From NCBI RefSeq assembly GCF_035556675.1, contig NZ_DATMFZ010000162.1, forward strand, positions 1-52,586: DNA of 52,586 nucleotides. Direction: 5' to 3'. Shown one piece after another: positions 7,222 through 14,894 of this stretch. Made by a program: the position numbers and the translations under genes. The notes under the pieces are model-generated. The model was given only the letters and a program-made list of their open reading frames with translations, was not told where the DNA came from and ran no database searches. The stretch comes from Geminicoccus sp035556675. Lineage in GTDB: Bacteria > Pseudomonadota > Alphaproteobacteria > Geminicoccales > Geminicoccaceae. The stretch's first letter is position 1, and the number at the start of each line of letters is the position of its first letter.

Positions 7222-7647
7222 ATGCCACAGGATCGGGAAGCGTTGATCAGGGAGCGGGCCTACCAGATCTGGATCGAGCGGGGCCGGCCGGAGGGACAGG
7301 ACGAGGCGAACTGGCACGAGGCGATCGAGCAGGTCGAGCGCGAGCAGCAGGCCGGGGCGAAGATGGCCCAGGAGAATGCCGGCCAGACCATCGGCCGTCC
7401 CAAGCGGGGCTCGATCGTCGCCGACACCCGCCCGGCCGAGGAGCCGGAGAACCAGACCAGTGAACCGCCACCGGTGCATGCCGAAAAGCCGGCGCCCAAG
7501 ACCAGGCGCGCAGGCTCCAAGACCACCGGCAATGTCGAGAAGAAGCCGGGCAAGGCGGCGAAGGCCGCGGTGGCGCCGGAGGCCGACCAGCCGGCGGCCA
7601 AGCCGCGCAAGAGCAAGGTCAAGTCCGCCAGCATGGAAACGCTCTGA
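7222..7647 (+). CDS. DUF2934 protein with long basic Ala/Pro/Lys-rich tail
   Basis: A 141-residue protein. Residues 1-50 form the DUF2934 unit (IRERAYQIWIERGRPEGQDEANWHEA), a short helical motif of unknown function frequent in proteobacterial stress genes. Residues 55-141 are low-complexity, rich in Lys, Ala, Pro and Glu, and probably disordered; this histone-H1-like composition suggests nucleic acid binding, as an inference only. The start is fixed by AGGAGG nine bases upstream. The next small gene follows after 38 nt, so both probably share the EcfG promoter at 7170. Confidence 0.8.
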   Translation: MPQDREALIRERAYQIWIERGRPEGQDEANWHEAIEQVEREQQAGAKMAQENAGQTIGRPKRGSIVADTRPAEEPENQTSEPPPVHAEKPAPKTRRAGSKTTGNVEKKPGKAAKAAVAPEADQPAAKPRKSKVKSASMETL

Positions 7648-7685
7648 CCGGGCGGTTCCTCCAGACAGGTGAAAGGATCGGTATC

Positions 7686-7871
7686 ATGACCGTTCAGGAG
7701 AAGCAGAAGGTGCCTCTGGGCGACCGCAAGAAGCAGCCCGACCAGGCCGATCTCGACGAGGCCCTGGAAGAAACCTTTCCTGCCAGCGATCCCGTGTCGG
7801 TGACCCAGGGAATTACCGGGATTCCCGATCGTGCCGACAAGGACGAGCAGCCGAAGAAGCCTCAATCCTAG
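7686..7871 (+). CDS. Small FPASDP-motif protein
   Basis: A 61-residue, highly charged and probably disordered protein. Its core LDEALEETFPASDPVSVT is a widespread conserved motif of small alphaproteobacterial proteins (the ETFPASDP type) whose biochemical role is unknown. The ATG at 7686 follows GAAAGGATCGG. It lies in tandem with the DUF2934 gene and ahead of csbD, supporting a stress-related role. Confidence 0.75.
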   Translation: MTVQEKQKVPLGDRKKQPDQADLDEALEETFPASDPVSVTQGITGIPDRADKDEQPKKPQS

Positions 7872-7878
7872 TCCCAGA

Positions 7879-7903
7879 GGAACTTTGCAGCTACTCGGGT
7901 GTT
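7879..7903 (+). promoter_or_regulatory. EcfG-type promoter of csbD
   Basis: GGAAC at 7879-7883 and TGTT at 7900-7903 are spaced by 16 nt, immediately after the preceding stop codon. The csbD start is 116 nt downstream. Confidence 0.7.
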
Positions 7904-8018
7904 GTTATGACGGCGGCCGGTGGTTCCATCCATAGACTATGGAGAAGCACGGGCAGGGGCGATGGGAACGAGTTCATCCCAGCCTCGATCACGAAACCCG
8001 CACCCGGGAGACAGGCTC

Positions 8019-8222
8019 ATGAACTGGGACATCATCGAAGGCAACTGGAAGCAGGCCAAGGGCAAGGTCCAGCAGCAGTGGGGCAAGCTCACGGACGACG
8101 ATTTCGACCGGGTCCAGGGCAAGCGCACCGAACTCGCCGGCAAGATCCAGGAGCGCTATGGCGTCACCAAGGACGAGGCCGAGCGCCAGATCGACGCCTG
8201 GGCACGCGACTACCGCCACTGA
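8019..8222 (+). CDS. CsbD-family stress protein
   Basis: A 67-residue hydrophilic protein with the CsbD pattern: MNWDIIEGNWKQAKGKVQQ, then KLTDDD...GKRTELAGKIQERYG. CsbD proteins are strongly induced by general stress in many bacteria, but their molecular function is not established. I use the ATG at 8019, which gives the family-typical length; an in-frame ATG at 7920 would add 33 residues without similarity. It is followed by a strong hairpin. Confidence 0.92.
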   Translation: MNWDIIEGNWKQAKGKVQQQWGKLTDDDFDRVQGKRTELAGKIQERYGVTKDEAERQIDAWARDYRH

Positions 8223-8243
8223 GCCGCAGCCTCGCCGGTTCAT

Positions 8244-8273
8244 GTCGCCGCCGGTCGCGAGACCGGCGGCGAC
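8244..8273. terminator. Hairpin between convergent csbD and aminotransferase genes
   Basis: A perfect 13-bp GC-rich stem (8244-8256 with 8261-8273) with a GCGA tetraloop lies in the 69-nt gap between two convergent genes. No T run follows on the plus strand, so it may act as an RNA 3' end stabiliser or a bidirectional transcription barrier. Confidence 0.6.
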
Positions 8274-8291
8274 GCTGATTCCGGCGCCGGC

Positions 8292-9452
8292 TCAGATCCG
8301 GTCGAGCAGGCGGCGGATGCGCATGAAGGCGGTCTCCAGGCGCGTGGAGGACAGGGCGAAGCAGATCCGCAGATGCTGCTCGTTGCCCTCGCCGAACGTG
8401 TAGCCGGGTGCCGCGCCGACCTTTTCCTCGCGCAGGAGCCGCCGCGCGAACTCCAGGCCGTTCATCGGCGCCTTGATCCGCGGGAACAGGTAGAAGGCAC
8501 CTTCCGGAATCAGCAGGTCCAGCTTCGGGTGACTGCCCAGAATCTCCTGCGCCATTGCCCGATTGCGGCCGCAGCGGGCCACGAACTCGTCGGCGAACGC
8601 ATCGCCCTGGTCCAGTGCCGCCAGCCCGCCATACTGGACGAACGCGGTGGCACCGGTGTTGTTGACCTCGGAGAGCACCGCCATCGGCACGGCGAGCTGC
8701 TTCGGGTGCACCATCCAGCCCAGGCGCCAGCCGGTCATCGCCCAGCCCTTGGACCAGCCGTTCAGGATGAAGACCGGCTCCTCCGGCTCGGCCAGCGTAA
8801 CGAAGGACGGGGCGGGCGACGGCCGGTCGAACACGTTGCGGTGGTAGACCTCGTCCGAGATGATCGCGATGCCGCGCTCGCGGCAGAGCATCAGCAGCGC
8901 CACCTGCTCCTCGCGCGACATCACCCAGCCGGTCGGGTTGGACGGCGTGTTGACGTAGACCGCCTTGGTCTTGGGCGTGATCGCCCGCTTGACGTCGTCC
9001 AGGTCGAGCCACCAGCGCTTGGGCCCCTCCTGCAGCCGCACGTCGACCGTGCGCCCGCCCAGCACCTCCACGACCGTGCGGATGTTCGGCCAGTAGGGCG
9101 AGACCAGGATCACCTCGTCGCCCGGCTCGACTAGGCACTGGCAGGTGATCATCACCGTCAGCATGGTCGAGCCGGGCACCGAGACCCGGTCCTCGTCCAG
9201 CTCGATGCCGTAATGCTTCTGGTGATAGCGGAGCAGGCCCTCGCGGATCGGCAGGTGGCCGCGGGTCCAGTTGTAGAAGGTCTTGCCGTCGTCCAGCGCC
9301 TGCTTGGCGGCCTCGTTCACGAAGGACGGCGAGTTCAGGTCGCTCTCGCCGAACCAGAGCGGAATGACCTCCGGATCATCCAGGCCTTCGCGGGCGATCT
9401 GCCCGATGCCGGACGGCTGGAGATCCAGGACGAACTGCCGGATCGGACCCAT
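8292..9452 (-). CDS. PLP-dependent aminotransferase, class I/II
   Basis: A 386-residue fold-type I aminotransferase of the aspartate aminotransferase superfamily. Visible landmarks are NTPSNPTGWVMS near 165-176, SDEVYHRNVF near 200, and the PLP-binding lysine Lys235 in NGWSKGWAMTGWRLGW, with the conserved Arg just after it. It transfers an amino group between an amino acid and a 2-oxo acid; the substrate cannot be decided from sequence. Full family length. It is encoded alone, with its start facing the phosphoheptose isomerase gene on the same strand 39 nt upstream. Confidence 0.9.
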   Translation of the reverse strand: MGPIRQFVLDLQPSGIGQIAREGLDDPEVIPLWFGESDLNSPSFVNEAAKQALDDGKTFYNWTRGHLPIREGLLRYHQKHYGIELDEDRVSVPGSTMLTVMITCQCLVEPGDEVILVSPYWPNIRTVVEVLGGRTVDVRLQEGPKRWWLDLDDVKRAITPKTKAVYVNTPSNPTGWVMSREEQVALLMLCRERGIAIISDEVYHRNVFDRPSPAPSFVTLAEPEEPVFILNGWSKGWAMTGWRLGWMVHPKQLAVPMAVLSEVNNTGATAFVQYGGLAALDQGDAFADEFVARCGRNRAMAQEILGSHPKLDLLIPEGAFYLFPRIKAPMNGLEFARRLLREEKVGAAPGYTFGEGNEQHLRICFALSSTRLETAFMRIRRLLDRI

Positions 9453-9491
9453 GCGACGACTACCTCGATCGGAAATTGTGGCGATACGCTG

Positions 9492-10064
9492 TCAGGCCAG
9501 CCGTGCCTCGAGCACGCGGCACCAGTGATGATAGAGCACGAGATGAACCTGCTGGACCAGGGCCGTATCGGTCGCGGGCACGGCGAACAGGTGGTCGACC
9601 TGGCCATCCAGCGCGTTGCCGCCGTCCCCGGTCAAGGCCACGGTGGTCATCCTGCGCTCACGCGCCGCCTCGAATGCCGCCAGCACGTTGGGCGACCGCC
9701 CGGAGGTGGTGAAGCCCACCAGCACCCCACCCTCCGTGCCATGGGCCTGGACCTGGCGGGCGAACACGTCGGCAAAGCTCGCGTCGTTGCTCCAGGCGGT
9801 CAGGAAGACCGGGTCGGCGGCCAGCGAGAGGACCCGATAGGGCCGCCGGTCGCGCTTGAAGCGGCCGACCAGCTCGCCGGAGAAATGCAGGCTGTCCGCT
9901 GCCGAGCCGCCATTGCCGCAGATCAGCATCGGCCGGTCGGCGGCCAGGGCCGCCACCATCGCCTCGGCGGCGGCTTCCACCCGCGCCTCGTCGAACGCCG
10001 CCAGGCTGTCCGCCAGCACCAGGCGGCTCGCCTCCGCCCAGTCCAGCCAGCTCGTTCCGTTCAT
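9492..10064 (-). CDS. gmhA: Phosphoheptose isomerase (SIS domain)
   Basis: A 190-residue SIS-domain protein. The phosphosugar loop ICGNGGSAADSLHFSGELVGRF (about 48-69) and GFTTSGRSPNVL (about 115-126) are diagnostic of GmhA, which converts sedoheptulose 7-phosphate to D-glycero-D-manno-heptose 7-phosphate for LPS or S-layer glycans. The ATG at 10064 has GGTGGAG directly upstream; a much longer open frame on this strand is an artefact of GC bias. A DnaA-associated DiaA-like role is possible, but the heptose enzyme fits better. Confidence 0.85.
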   Translation of the reverse strand: MNGTSWLDWAEASRLVLADSLAAFDEARVEAAAEAMVAALAADRPMLICGNGGSAADSLHFSGELVGRFKRDRRPYRVLSLAADPVFLTAWSNDASFADVFARQVQAHGTEGGVLVGFTTSGRSPNVLAAFEAARERRMTTVALTGDGGNALDGQVDHLFAVPATDTALVQQVHLVLYHHWCRVLEARLA

Positions 10065-10127
10065 CTCCACCCCAGGCACTTCCTTTCCGGGCGCTGCGTG
10101 CTGCGCGGGCGTGCTATAGCACCCGCC

Positions 10128-10964
10128 ATGACGGAAGCGGAGACCAGGCAGCGCTTCGCGCAGGGCCTCATGCGCGCGGCGGGCGTGCGCGACCCGAGGG
10201 TCGCGGGCGCGTTCGCTTCCATCCCGCGCGAAACCTTCCTGCCACCGTCGCCCTGGCGCATCGAGGGGCCGGGCGGGGGCTTCGCCAGCAGCGATCCCGC
10301 AGCACTCTATGGCGATGTGCGGGTGGCGATCGAACCCGCGCACGATCTGTGGCAGGCGGAGCCGCAGCTTTGGGCCTTCGTGATCGATCGCCTGGCCGTG
10401 CCCGCCGGCGGCAAGGTGCTGCTGGTGGGTGCCGGCAGCGGCTACCTGGCCGCCATCCTGGCCGATCTGGTCGGCAGCACGGGTGTGGTCACCGCGTTGG
10501 AGGCCTTGCCGGCGCTGGCCGAACGGGCCCGCCTGGCGCTGCGGCCATGGGCGTGCGTCCAGGTCCTGGCGATGGATGCCGGCGATCTCGCCCGGCTGCC
10601 GTTCGACCGGATCCTCGTCACCTGCGGCATCACCGGCCTGCCGGTCGGATGGCCGGGCCAGCTCCAGCAAGGTGCCAGGCTGGCGGCACCCTTCACCGGT
10701 GCCGATGGCGGTGGCGTCCTGCTCCTCCTGGAACGCCGGCTGGACGGGATCGGGGTGACGCCGCTGTCTGGCGTGCACATCCAGCCGGCACTGGGCGGGC
10801 TGCGCGATTCGCGTCAGGAGCGGGTCCTGGACGGGGTGCTCCTTGCCGACAAGGAGGCCCTGTGGCGGGCCCGCAGCCTCCAACCGCAGGACAGGACCCG
10901 GCCGGCCGAGCGCATCTACGGTTTCGCCGGGCAGGTGCTGAGCATGCAACCGCTCGGCCAGTAG
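10128..10964 (+). CDS. Protein-L-isoaspartate O-methyltransferase-like protein
   Basis: A 278-residue class I SAM-dependent methyltransferase of the PCMT family. The N-terminal part reads IPRETFLPP with SSDPAALYGD, and motif I (VLLVGAGSGYLAAILA) lies near 98. The canonical enzyme methylates L-isoaspartyl residues for protein repair. This copy is longer than the usual 210-220 residues because of a roughly 60-residue C-terminal extension, so it may belong to a divergent subgroup. It is divergent from gmhA, with 63 nt between the starts. Confidence 0.75.
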   Translation: MTEAETRQRFAQGLMRAAGVRDPRVAGAFASIPRETFLPPSPWRIEGPGGGFASSDPAALYGDVRVAIEPAHDLWQAEPQLWAFVIDRLAVPAGGKVLLVGAGSGYLAAILADLVGSTGVVTALEALPALAERARLALRPWACVQVLAMDAGDLARLPFDRILVTCGITGLPVGWPGQLQQGARLAAPFTGADGGGVLLLLERRLDGIGVTPLSGVHIQPALGGLRDSRQERVLDGVLLADKEALWRARSLQPQDRTRPAERIYGFAGQVLSMQPLGQ

Positions 10965-11045
10965 GAGATTCTTTACCACTATGACGCTAGCTTGGCCGGA
11001 CGGAGCGGCTGCCCGCCCGGCAACCTGTCGGATTTCTTCTGCCCG

Positions 11046-11993
11046 ATGAACCTTCCCGATCCCTTCGACCCCGGTCCTGGCGAACCCGCCGACGACTTGG
11101 CCACGACCTCGGGCGGGCCGGCCGGTGGGCCCGAGAGCCGGCCGGCCGACACGCCGCAGACCCGGTCGTCCGCATTCCGGCTGGCCTATCTCGATCCGGA
11201 CTTCATGCTGCGCAAGGACCTGCGCCCGGTCCGCTTCCAGCTGGAACTGCTCAAGCCCGACCTGATCCTGGAAGAGCACGGCATCGATTCCACCGTGGTG
11301 GTGTTCGGCAGCGCGCGCGTGCCCAATGACGGCGAGGCCGAGGCGGCGCTCGCCGCGGCCGAGGCGGCCAGCGCCGGCAATCCGGACGATCCGCGGCTAA
11401 CACGGGCGCTGGCGATCGCCCGGCGGCTCGCCACCCATGTGCGCGGCTACGCGGCGGCCCGGCGGTTTGGCCAGCTCATCGCCGAGTTCAGCAAGGCCCA
11501 TCCCGGCCAGGAGCTCACCATCATCACCGGCGGCGGGCCCGGCATCATGGAGGCTGCCAATCGCGGCGCCTCGGAGGCCGGGGTCAAGACCGCGGGGCTG
11601 AACATCGTGCTGCCGCACGAGCAGGCGCCCAACCCCTATCTGACCCCGGAGCTGAGCTTCCAGTTCTACTATTTCGCGCTGCGCAAGATGCATTTCCTGA
11701 TGCGGGCGCGCGCGCTGGTGGCCTTCCCGGGCGGGTTCGGCACGCTGGACGAGCTGTTCGAGACGCTCTGCCTGATCCAGACCGGCAAGAGCCGGCGGAT
11801 GCCGGTGCTGCTCTACGACAGCGCGTTCTGGACCAGGCTGATCAACTTCGAGATGCTGGTGGAAGAGGGCATGATCAGCCCGGACGACCTGGACCTGTTC
11901 CAGTTCGTCGACGACGCCGACGAGGCGTTCCGGATCGTGACCGACTATCACCTGAACAACCCGCCAAAGCGGGTGGGGCGGGGCAGCGTCTGA
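11046..11993 (+). CDS. LOG-family protein (putative nucleoside 5'-monophosphate phosphoribohydrolase)
   Basis: A 315-residue protein with the LOG/lysine-decarboxylase-like Rossmann fold. VVFGSARVP opens the domain, followed by ITGGGPGIMEAANRGA (about 162-177) and the hallmark PGGFGTLDELFE (about 231-242). LOG enzymes cleave the N-glycosidic bond of cytokinin or other nucleotides. The N-terminal 55 residues are Pro/Gly-rich and the domain is interrupted by an Ala-rich insert, which puts it in the longer TIGR00730-like subgroup. An ATG at 11046 is preferred over the upstream in-frame start at 10992. Confidence 0.85.
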   Translation: MNLPDPFDPGPGEPADDLATTSGGPAGGPESRPADTPQTRSSAFRLAYLDPDFMLRKDLRPVRFQLELLKPDLILEEHGIDSTVVVFGSARVPNDGEAEAALAAAEAASAGNPDDPRLTRALAIARRLATHVRGYAAARRFGQLIAEFSKAHPGQELTIITGGGPGIMEAANRGASEAGVKTAGLNIVLPHEQAPNPYLTPELSFQFYYFALRKMHFLMRARALVAFPGGFGTLDELFETLCLIQTGKSRRMPVLLYDSAFWTRLINFEMLVEEGMISPDDLDLFQFVDDADEAFRIVTDYHLNNPPKRVGRGSV

Positions 11994-12019
11994 AGACCAG
12001 GCCGCCGAGGAGAGATGGC

Positions 12020-12640
12020 ATGCAGCTCTACTATGCACCCGGCGCCTGCTCGCTCGCGGCGCATATCACGGCGCGCGAGGCGGGGGTGCCGGTCGACCTG
12101 GTGAAGGTCGACATCCCGACCGGCCGACTGGAGGACGGGCAGGACTATCGTCAGGTCAACCCGCGCGGCTACGTGCCGGCCCTGGTGCTGGACGATGGCG
12201 AGCTGGTCACCGAGGCGCAGGTGGTGGTGCAGTACCTGGCGGATCTGGCGCCGGCCTCCGGCCTGTTTCCGTCGCCCGGCACCCGCGACCGGCTGCGGGT
12301 CCAGGAATGGCTGGGCTATGTCGCGACCGAGCTGCACAAGCCCCTGGGCTCGCTATGGGACCCGGGTACGCCGGAGGCATGGCGGCAACGGGTCAGGGAG
12401 CGGCTGCCGGTGCGGTTTGCCGAGGTCGACGCGCATCTGGCAGCCCGGCCCTTCCTGGTCGGCAGCGGGTTCACCATCGCCGACGCCTATCTCTTCGTGA
12501 TCCTGAGCTGGACGCCGCATCTGGGCATCGACCTGACGCCCTATCCGGCGCTGGAGGCCTTCCTGGCCAGGATCGTCGAGCGGCCGAAGGTGCGCCAGGC
12601 CCTGGCCGAGGAAGGGCTGGGCGGCGCCGAGCCGGTTTGA
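12020..12640 (+). CDS. Glutathione S-transferase, beta class
   Basis: A 206-residue protein with the two-domain GST architecture. The opening LYYAPGACSLAAHI carries Cys10, the catalytic/glutathione-linked cysteine of beta-class GSTs. NPRGYVPALVLDDG and EAQVVVQYLAD complete the thioredoxin-like glutathione site (about residues 50-75), and residues 90-200 form the helical domain with the capping motif FTIADAYLF. It probably detoxifies electrophiles or protects against oxidants in the cytoplasm. It starts 26 nt after the LOG gene and may be co-transcribed with it. Confidence 0.9.
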   Translation: MQLYYAPGACSLAAHITAREAGVPVDLVKVDIPTGRLEDGQDYRQVNPRGYVPALVLDDGELVTEAQVVVQYLADLAPASGLFPSPGTRDRLRVQEWLGYVATELHKPLGSLWDPGTPEAWRQRVRERLPVRFAEVDAHLAARPFLVGSGFTIADAYLFVILSWTPHLGIDLTPYPALEAFLARIVERPKVRQALAEEGLGGAEPV

Positions 12641-12672
12641 CGGGACCGGCAATCCGGCTATCATCGCGAGTG

Positions 12673-12855
12673 TCGACGGTTCCCCCGGCCACGGGGGAGG
12701 CAAGAGGGAACAGGGTGCGTGCCGGCTTGGCCGGCATCAGTCCCTGGCTACCCCCGTAACTGTGAGCGGCGAATCGACCTCCCGCGCATGACCACTGGGC
12801 AACCGGGAAGGTCGGAGGTCGGTGAGGACCCGCGAGCCAGGAGACCTGCCGTCGA
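12673..12855 (+). ncRNA. Cobalamin (AdoCbl) riboswitch
   Basis: All main landmarks of the cobalamin riboswitch are present in order: a closing stem P1 (TCGACGG at 12673-12679 with CCGTCGA at 12849-12855), the GAGGGAACAGGGTGCG segment from about 12703, CCCGTAACTGTGAGCGG around 12754-12770, CCACTGGGCAACCGGGAAGG, and the B12 box AGCCAGGAGACCTGCC at 12836-12850. A GC hairpin (12871-12892) follows and abuts a GGGAGG Shine-Dalgarno sequence, which suggests translational control. The regulated genes should be the downstream DUF1289 and ABC importer genes. Confidence 0.95.
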
Positions 12856-12870
12856 TCGTGCAACCATGTG

Positions 12871-12892
12871 CGCCGGGCGGGGTGTCCCGGCG
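12871..12892 (+). promoter_or_regulatory. Expression-platform hairpin of the cobalamin riboswitch
   Basis: A 7-bp perfect stem CGCCGGG/CCCGGCG (12871-12877 with 12886-12892) lies 15 nt after the riboswitch and touches the GGGAGG at 12892-12897. No T run follows, so blocking ribosome access fits better than transcription termination. Confidence 0.5.
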
Positions 12893-12904
12893 GGAGGTCC
12901 GATC

Positions 12905-12994
12905 GTGAGCCATTCCTGCGCCCGCAGCCGCCGTTCCCGATGCCGCTGTTCCTGCCGGTCGCGCCAGGGCTTGTCGCCAGCTTCGCGGCACTGA
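12905..12994 (+). CDS. Possible 29-residue Cys/Arg-rich leader peptide (doubtful)
   Basis: A GTG at 12905, seven bases after the GGGAGG that follows the riboswitch hairpin, opens a 29-codon frame with four cysteines and many arginines. It has no recognisable family. The good ribosome binding site and its position argue for translation; the composition could equally be an accident of GC-rich sequence. A second frame (ATG at 12940, 60 codons) ends in an ATGA overlap with the DUF1289 start but lacks a ribosome binding site. Apart from these, 12856-13118 holds nothing I can support. Confidence 0.2.
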   Translation: MSHSCARSRRSRCRCSCRSRQGLSPASRH

Positions 12995-13118
12995 GCATTG
13001 CCCGGCCGCAGGCCGGAGCACTTCCTGCGCCGCCCTGCACCGGCTGGCGCGCGCGAACCTCGGGAACCGCCATGATCCTCGCTGCCCTCGTGCCTGGACG
13101 TCCAGAGAGGCAGGTCCG

Positions 13119-14063
13119 ATGAGCGGGCGTGCCACGCCGCCGGACCTCGCCCAGAACCTGCCGCCTTCGCCCTGCGTCGGCATCTGCCAGATCGACCGGG
13201 CCACCGGCTGGTGCGGGGGCTGCGGGCGCAGCGAGAAGGAGTTGGCCGGCTGGCGGGACCTGCCGGCCTTCGCCCAGCGTGCGGTCTGGGCCGACCTGCC
13301 CCGGCGCAACGCGATCCTGGGCCTGGGCTTCCGGCTCCTGCCGCTGGCGGGTACCGCCCTTCTGGAGCACCTGGCGGGCCGGTCGCTGCTGCCAGGCGCG
13401 CGCTGGGCGATCGGCGTCCATGGCGCCAGCGTCGAGTTCGCGGCCGATGGCGAGCCGGTGCGCGCCGCGCTCGAGGCAGGCGTCCTGCATCTCGCCACCC
13501 GCCTCGGCCGCGCGACCCTCACACTGCCGGCCGGCACGCGTGCCTTCGAGCTGGTCGACGGGCAGGGGCGAGCCACCAGGCTGGTGCTGGCGCTGCACCG
13601 CGCCCGCCTGCGCACGCCCAATCCTGCCGGCATCGAGCTGATCGGGCCGGACCGGGATGCGCTCGATCCGGGCGGGCGGGCTGCGGTCCTGGTCGATCTG
13701 GGCCTGGGCCGGCGCGCCTTGCGCTTTTGCGTGCGCAGCCACGACCCGGTGCTGCTGGCGAGGCTCGAGGCCCGGCGCGGGGCAGCTCTGCAGGACGCGC
13801 CGGATCTGGTCGCGGCCCTGGTGGAGGCGGCAGCCGGATGGGTCGCTATCTCGCCGTTCGGCCGGATCGAGGCCGAGGGTCGCATCCTGCGCAACGACCA
13901 AGCCGGGCCGCGCGCCCGTCTCTTGCCCGACCTGCTCGCCTCCGGTCGCGAGCTGGAGCCCGGCCTGGAACTGCCGCCCGACTACGTGGCCTGCGCCAGC
14001 CTGTTCCCGGGCGAGGCCGGCTTGCCGAACGGTGCGCCGCGGGCTACGGCTTCAGGAGAATGA
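13119..14063 (+). CDS. DUF1289 domain fused to a large unidentified domain
   Basis: A 314-residue protein. Residues 17-60 form a DUF1289 unit with four cysteines (Cys19, Cys23, Cys32, Cys35; pattern C-x3-C-x8-C-x2-C) followed by a Trp/Arg-rich helix, a probable small metal-binding domain. DUF1289 proteins are usually 60-100 residues, so the remaining 250 residues are unusual; I do not recognise them. That part is rich in Leu/Ala/Arg with alternating beta-like stretches and no membrane helix or signal peptide. The start is supported by GAGGCAGGT. It lies between the cobalamin riboswitch and the ABC importer, so a role linked to corrinoid or metal handling is inferred from context only. Confidence 0.75.
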   Translation: MSGRATPPDLAQNLPPSPCVGICQIDRATGWCGGCGRSEKELAGWRDLPAFAQRAVWADLPRRNAILGLGFRLLPLAGTALLEHLAGRSLLPGARWAIGVHGASVEFAADGEPVRAALEAGVLHLATRLGRATLTLPAGTRAFELVDGQGRATRLVLALHRARLRTPNPAGIELIGPDRDALDPGGRAAVLVDLGLGRRALRFCVRSHDPVLLARLEARRGAALQDAPDLVAALVEAAAGWVAISPFGRIEAEGRILRNDQAGPRARLLPDLLASGRELEPGLELPPDYVACASLFPGEAGLPNGAPRATASGE

Positions 14064-14076
14064 TATAATATAACAT
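14060..14076. promoter_or_regulatory. AT-rich palindrome, candidate metal-regulator operator
   Basis: ATGATAT-AAT-ATAACAT is an imperfect inverted repeat (6 of 7 arm positions pair) in a pure AT patch of an otherwise about 70% GC region. It sits at the end of the DUF1289 gene, 15 nt before the ATPase start. A NikR-type regulator is encoded 2.8 kb downstream, and NikR operators are AT-rich palindromes, so NikR binding is an inference worth testing. Confidence 0.35.
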
Positions 14077-14090
14077 AAGTTGGTGCTGGC

Positions 14091-14894
14091 ATGGCTGTGG
14101 TGAACCTGCTGGAGGCGGTGGGCCTGACCTGCTCGGTGCAGGGGCGGAGTCTGCTCGCAGGAATCGATCTTGTGGTGCGCCCGGGCGAGGTGGTGGGCCT
14201 GCTGGGCGAGAACGGTGCCGGCAAGTCGACCCTGCTGCACTGCCTGGCCCGCCTGCGCCGGCCCTCGGCCGGCCGTGTCCTCCTCGACGGCGCCGACATC
14301 TGGCGGCTTTCCGCCCGGGCAGTCGCCCGACGGGTGGCGATCCTTCTCCAGGAGGCAGCGCCGGATCCGGACCTGAGCGTGGCCGAGGTGGCCAGCCTCG
14401 GCCGCCTGCCCCATGAGGGCCGGTTTGGCGGCACGGACGCCAAGAGCCATGCCATCGTCGCCGAGGCTCTCGATCTCGCGGGCGTGGCGGCACTGGCCGA
14501 TCGGCCGTTCGCACGGCTCTCCGGCGGAGAGCGCCAGCGGGTCATGCTCGCCCGGGTGCTGGCCCAGATGCCGGATCTGCTGCTGCTCGACGAGCCGACC
14601 AACCATCTGGACATCCGCTACCAGCTCGACCTGCTGGCCATGATCCGCGCGCGCAACTGCGCCGTGGTGGCCGCCCTCCATGACCTGAACCTAGCCTCCT
14701 CCTTCTGCGACCGGCTGGTCGTGCTGGCTAGCGGACGGATCGTGGCGACCGGCACGCCGGCCGAGATCCTCACGCCCGAGCTGATCCGCAGCACCTTCGC
14801 CGTGGCTGCGGAGGTCGACCGCCATCCCTTCCATGACCGGCCGCGCGTCACCTTCGACCCGGCCCCTCCGCGCCCGGAGCCACTGCCCGTATGA
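14091..14894 (+). CDS. ABC importer ATP-binding protein, FecE/BtuD type
   Basis: A 267-residue ATPase with Walker A GENGAGKS (about 40-47), signature LSGGERQRV (about 143-151) and Walker B LLLLDEPT (about 162-169), followed by the H-loop histidine in ALHDLN. It energises the importer formed with the next two genes. The family serves vitamin B12, siderophores, haem or metal chelates. The upstream riboswitch favours a corrinoid or cobalt compound, while the convergent NikR gene would fit nickel or cobalt. The stop overlaps the binding-protein start (ATGA). Confidence 0.9.
   Translation: MAVVNLLEAVGLTCSVQGRSLLAGIDLVVRPGEVVGLLGENGAGKSTLLHCLARLRRPSAGRVLLDGADIWRLSARAVARRVAILLQEAAPDPDLSVAEVASLGRLPHEGRFGGTDAKSHAIVAEALDLAGVAALADRPFARLSGGERQRVMLARVLAQMPDLLLLDEPTNHLDIRYQLDLLAMIRARNCAVVAALHDLNLASSFCDRLVVLASGRIVATGTPAEILTPELIRSTFAVAAEVDRHPFHDRPRVTFDPAPPRPEPLPV

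Noticed and set aside
7965..7989. Second GGAAC just upstream of csbD
   Set aside because: The bases 16-17 nt downstream are CGAT, without GTT; the site at 7879 is the good one.
9213..10127. Upstream extension of the methyltransferase gene as one long protein
   Set aside because: The extension lies antisense to gmhA and the aminotransferase gene; the family start is at 10128.
12719..12904. Open frame crossing the cobalamin riboswitch
   Set aside because: The region is explained by conserved riboswitch structure; the frame is an accident.
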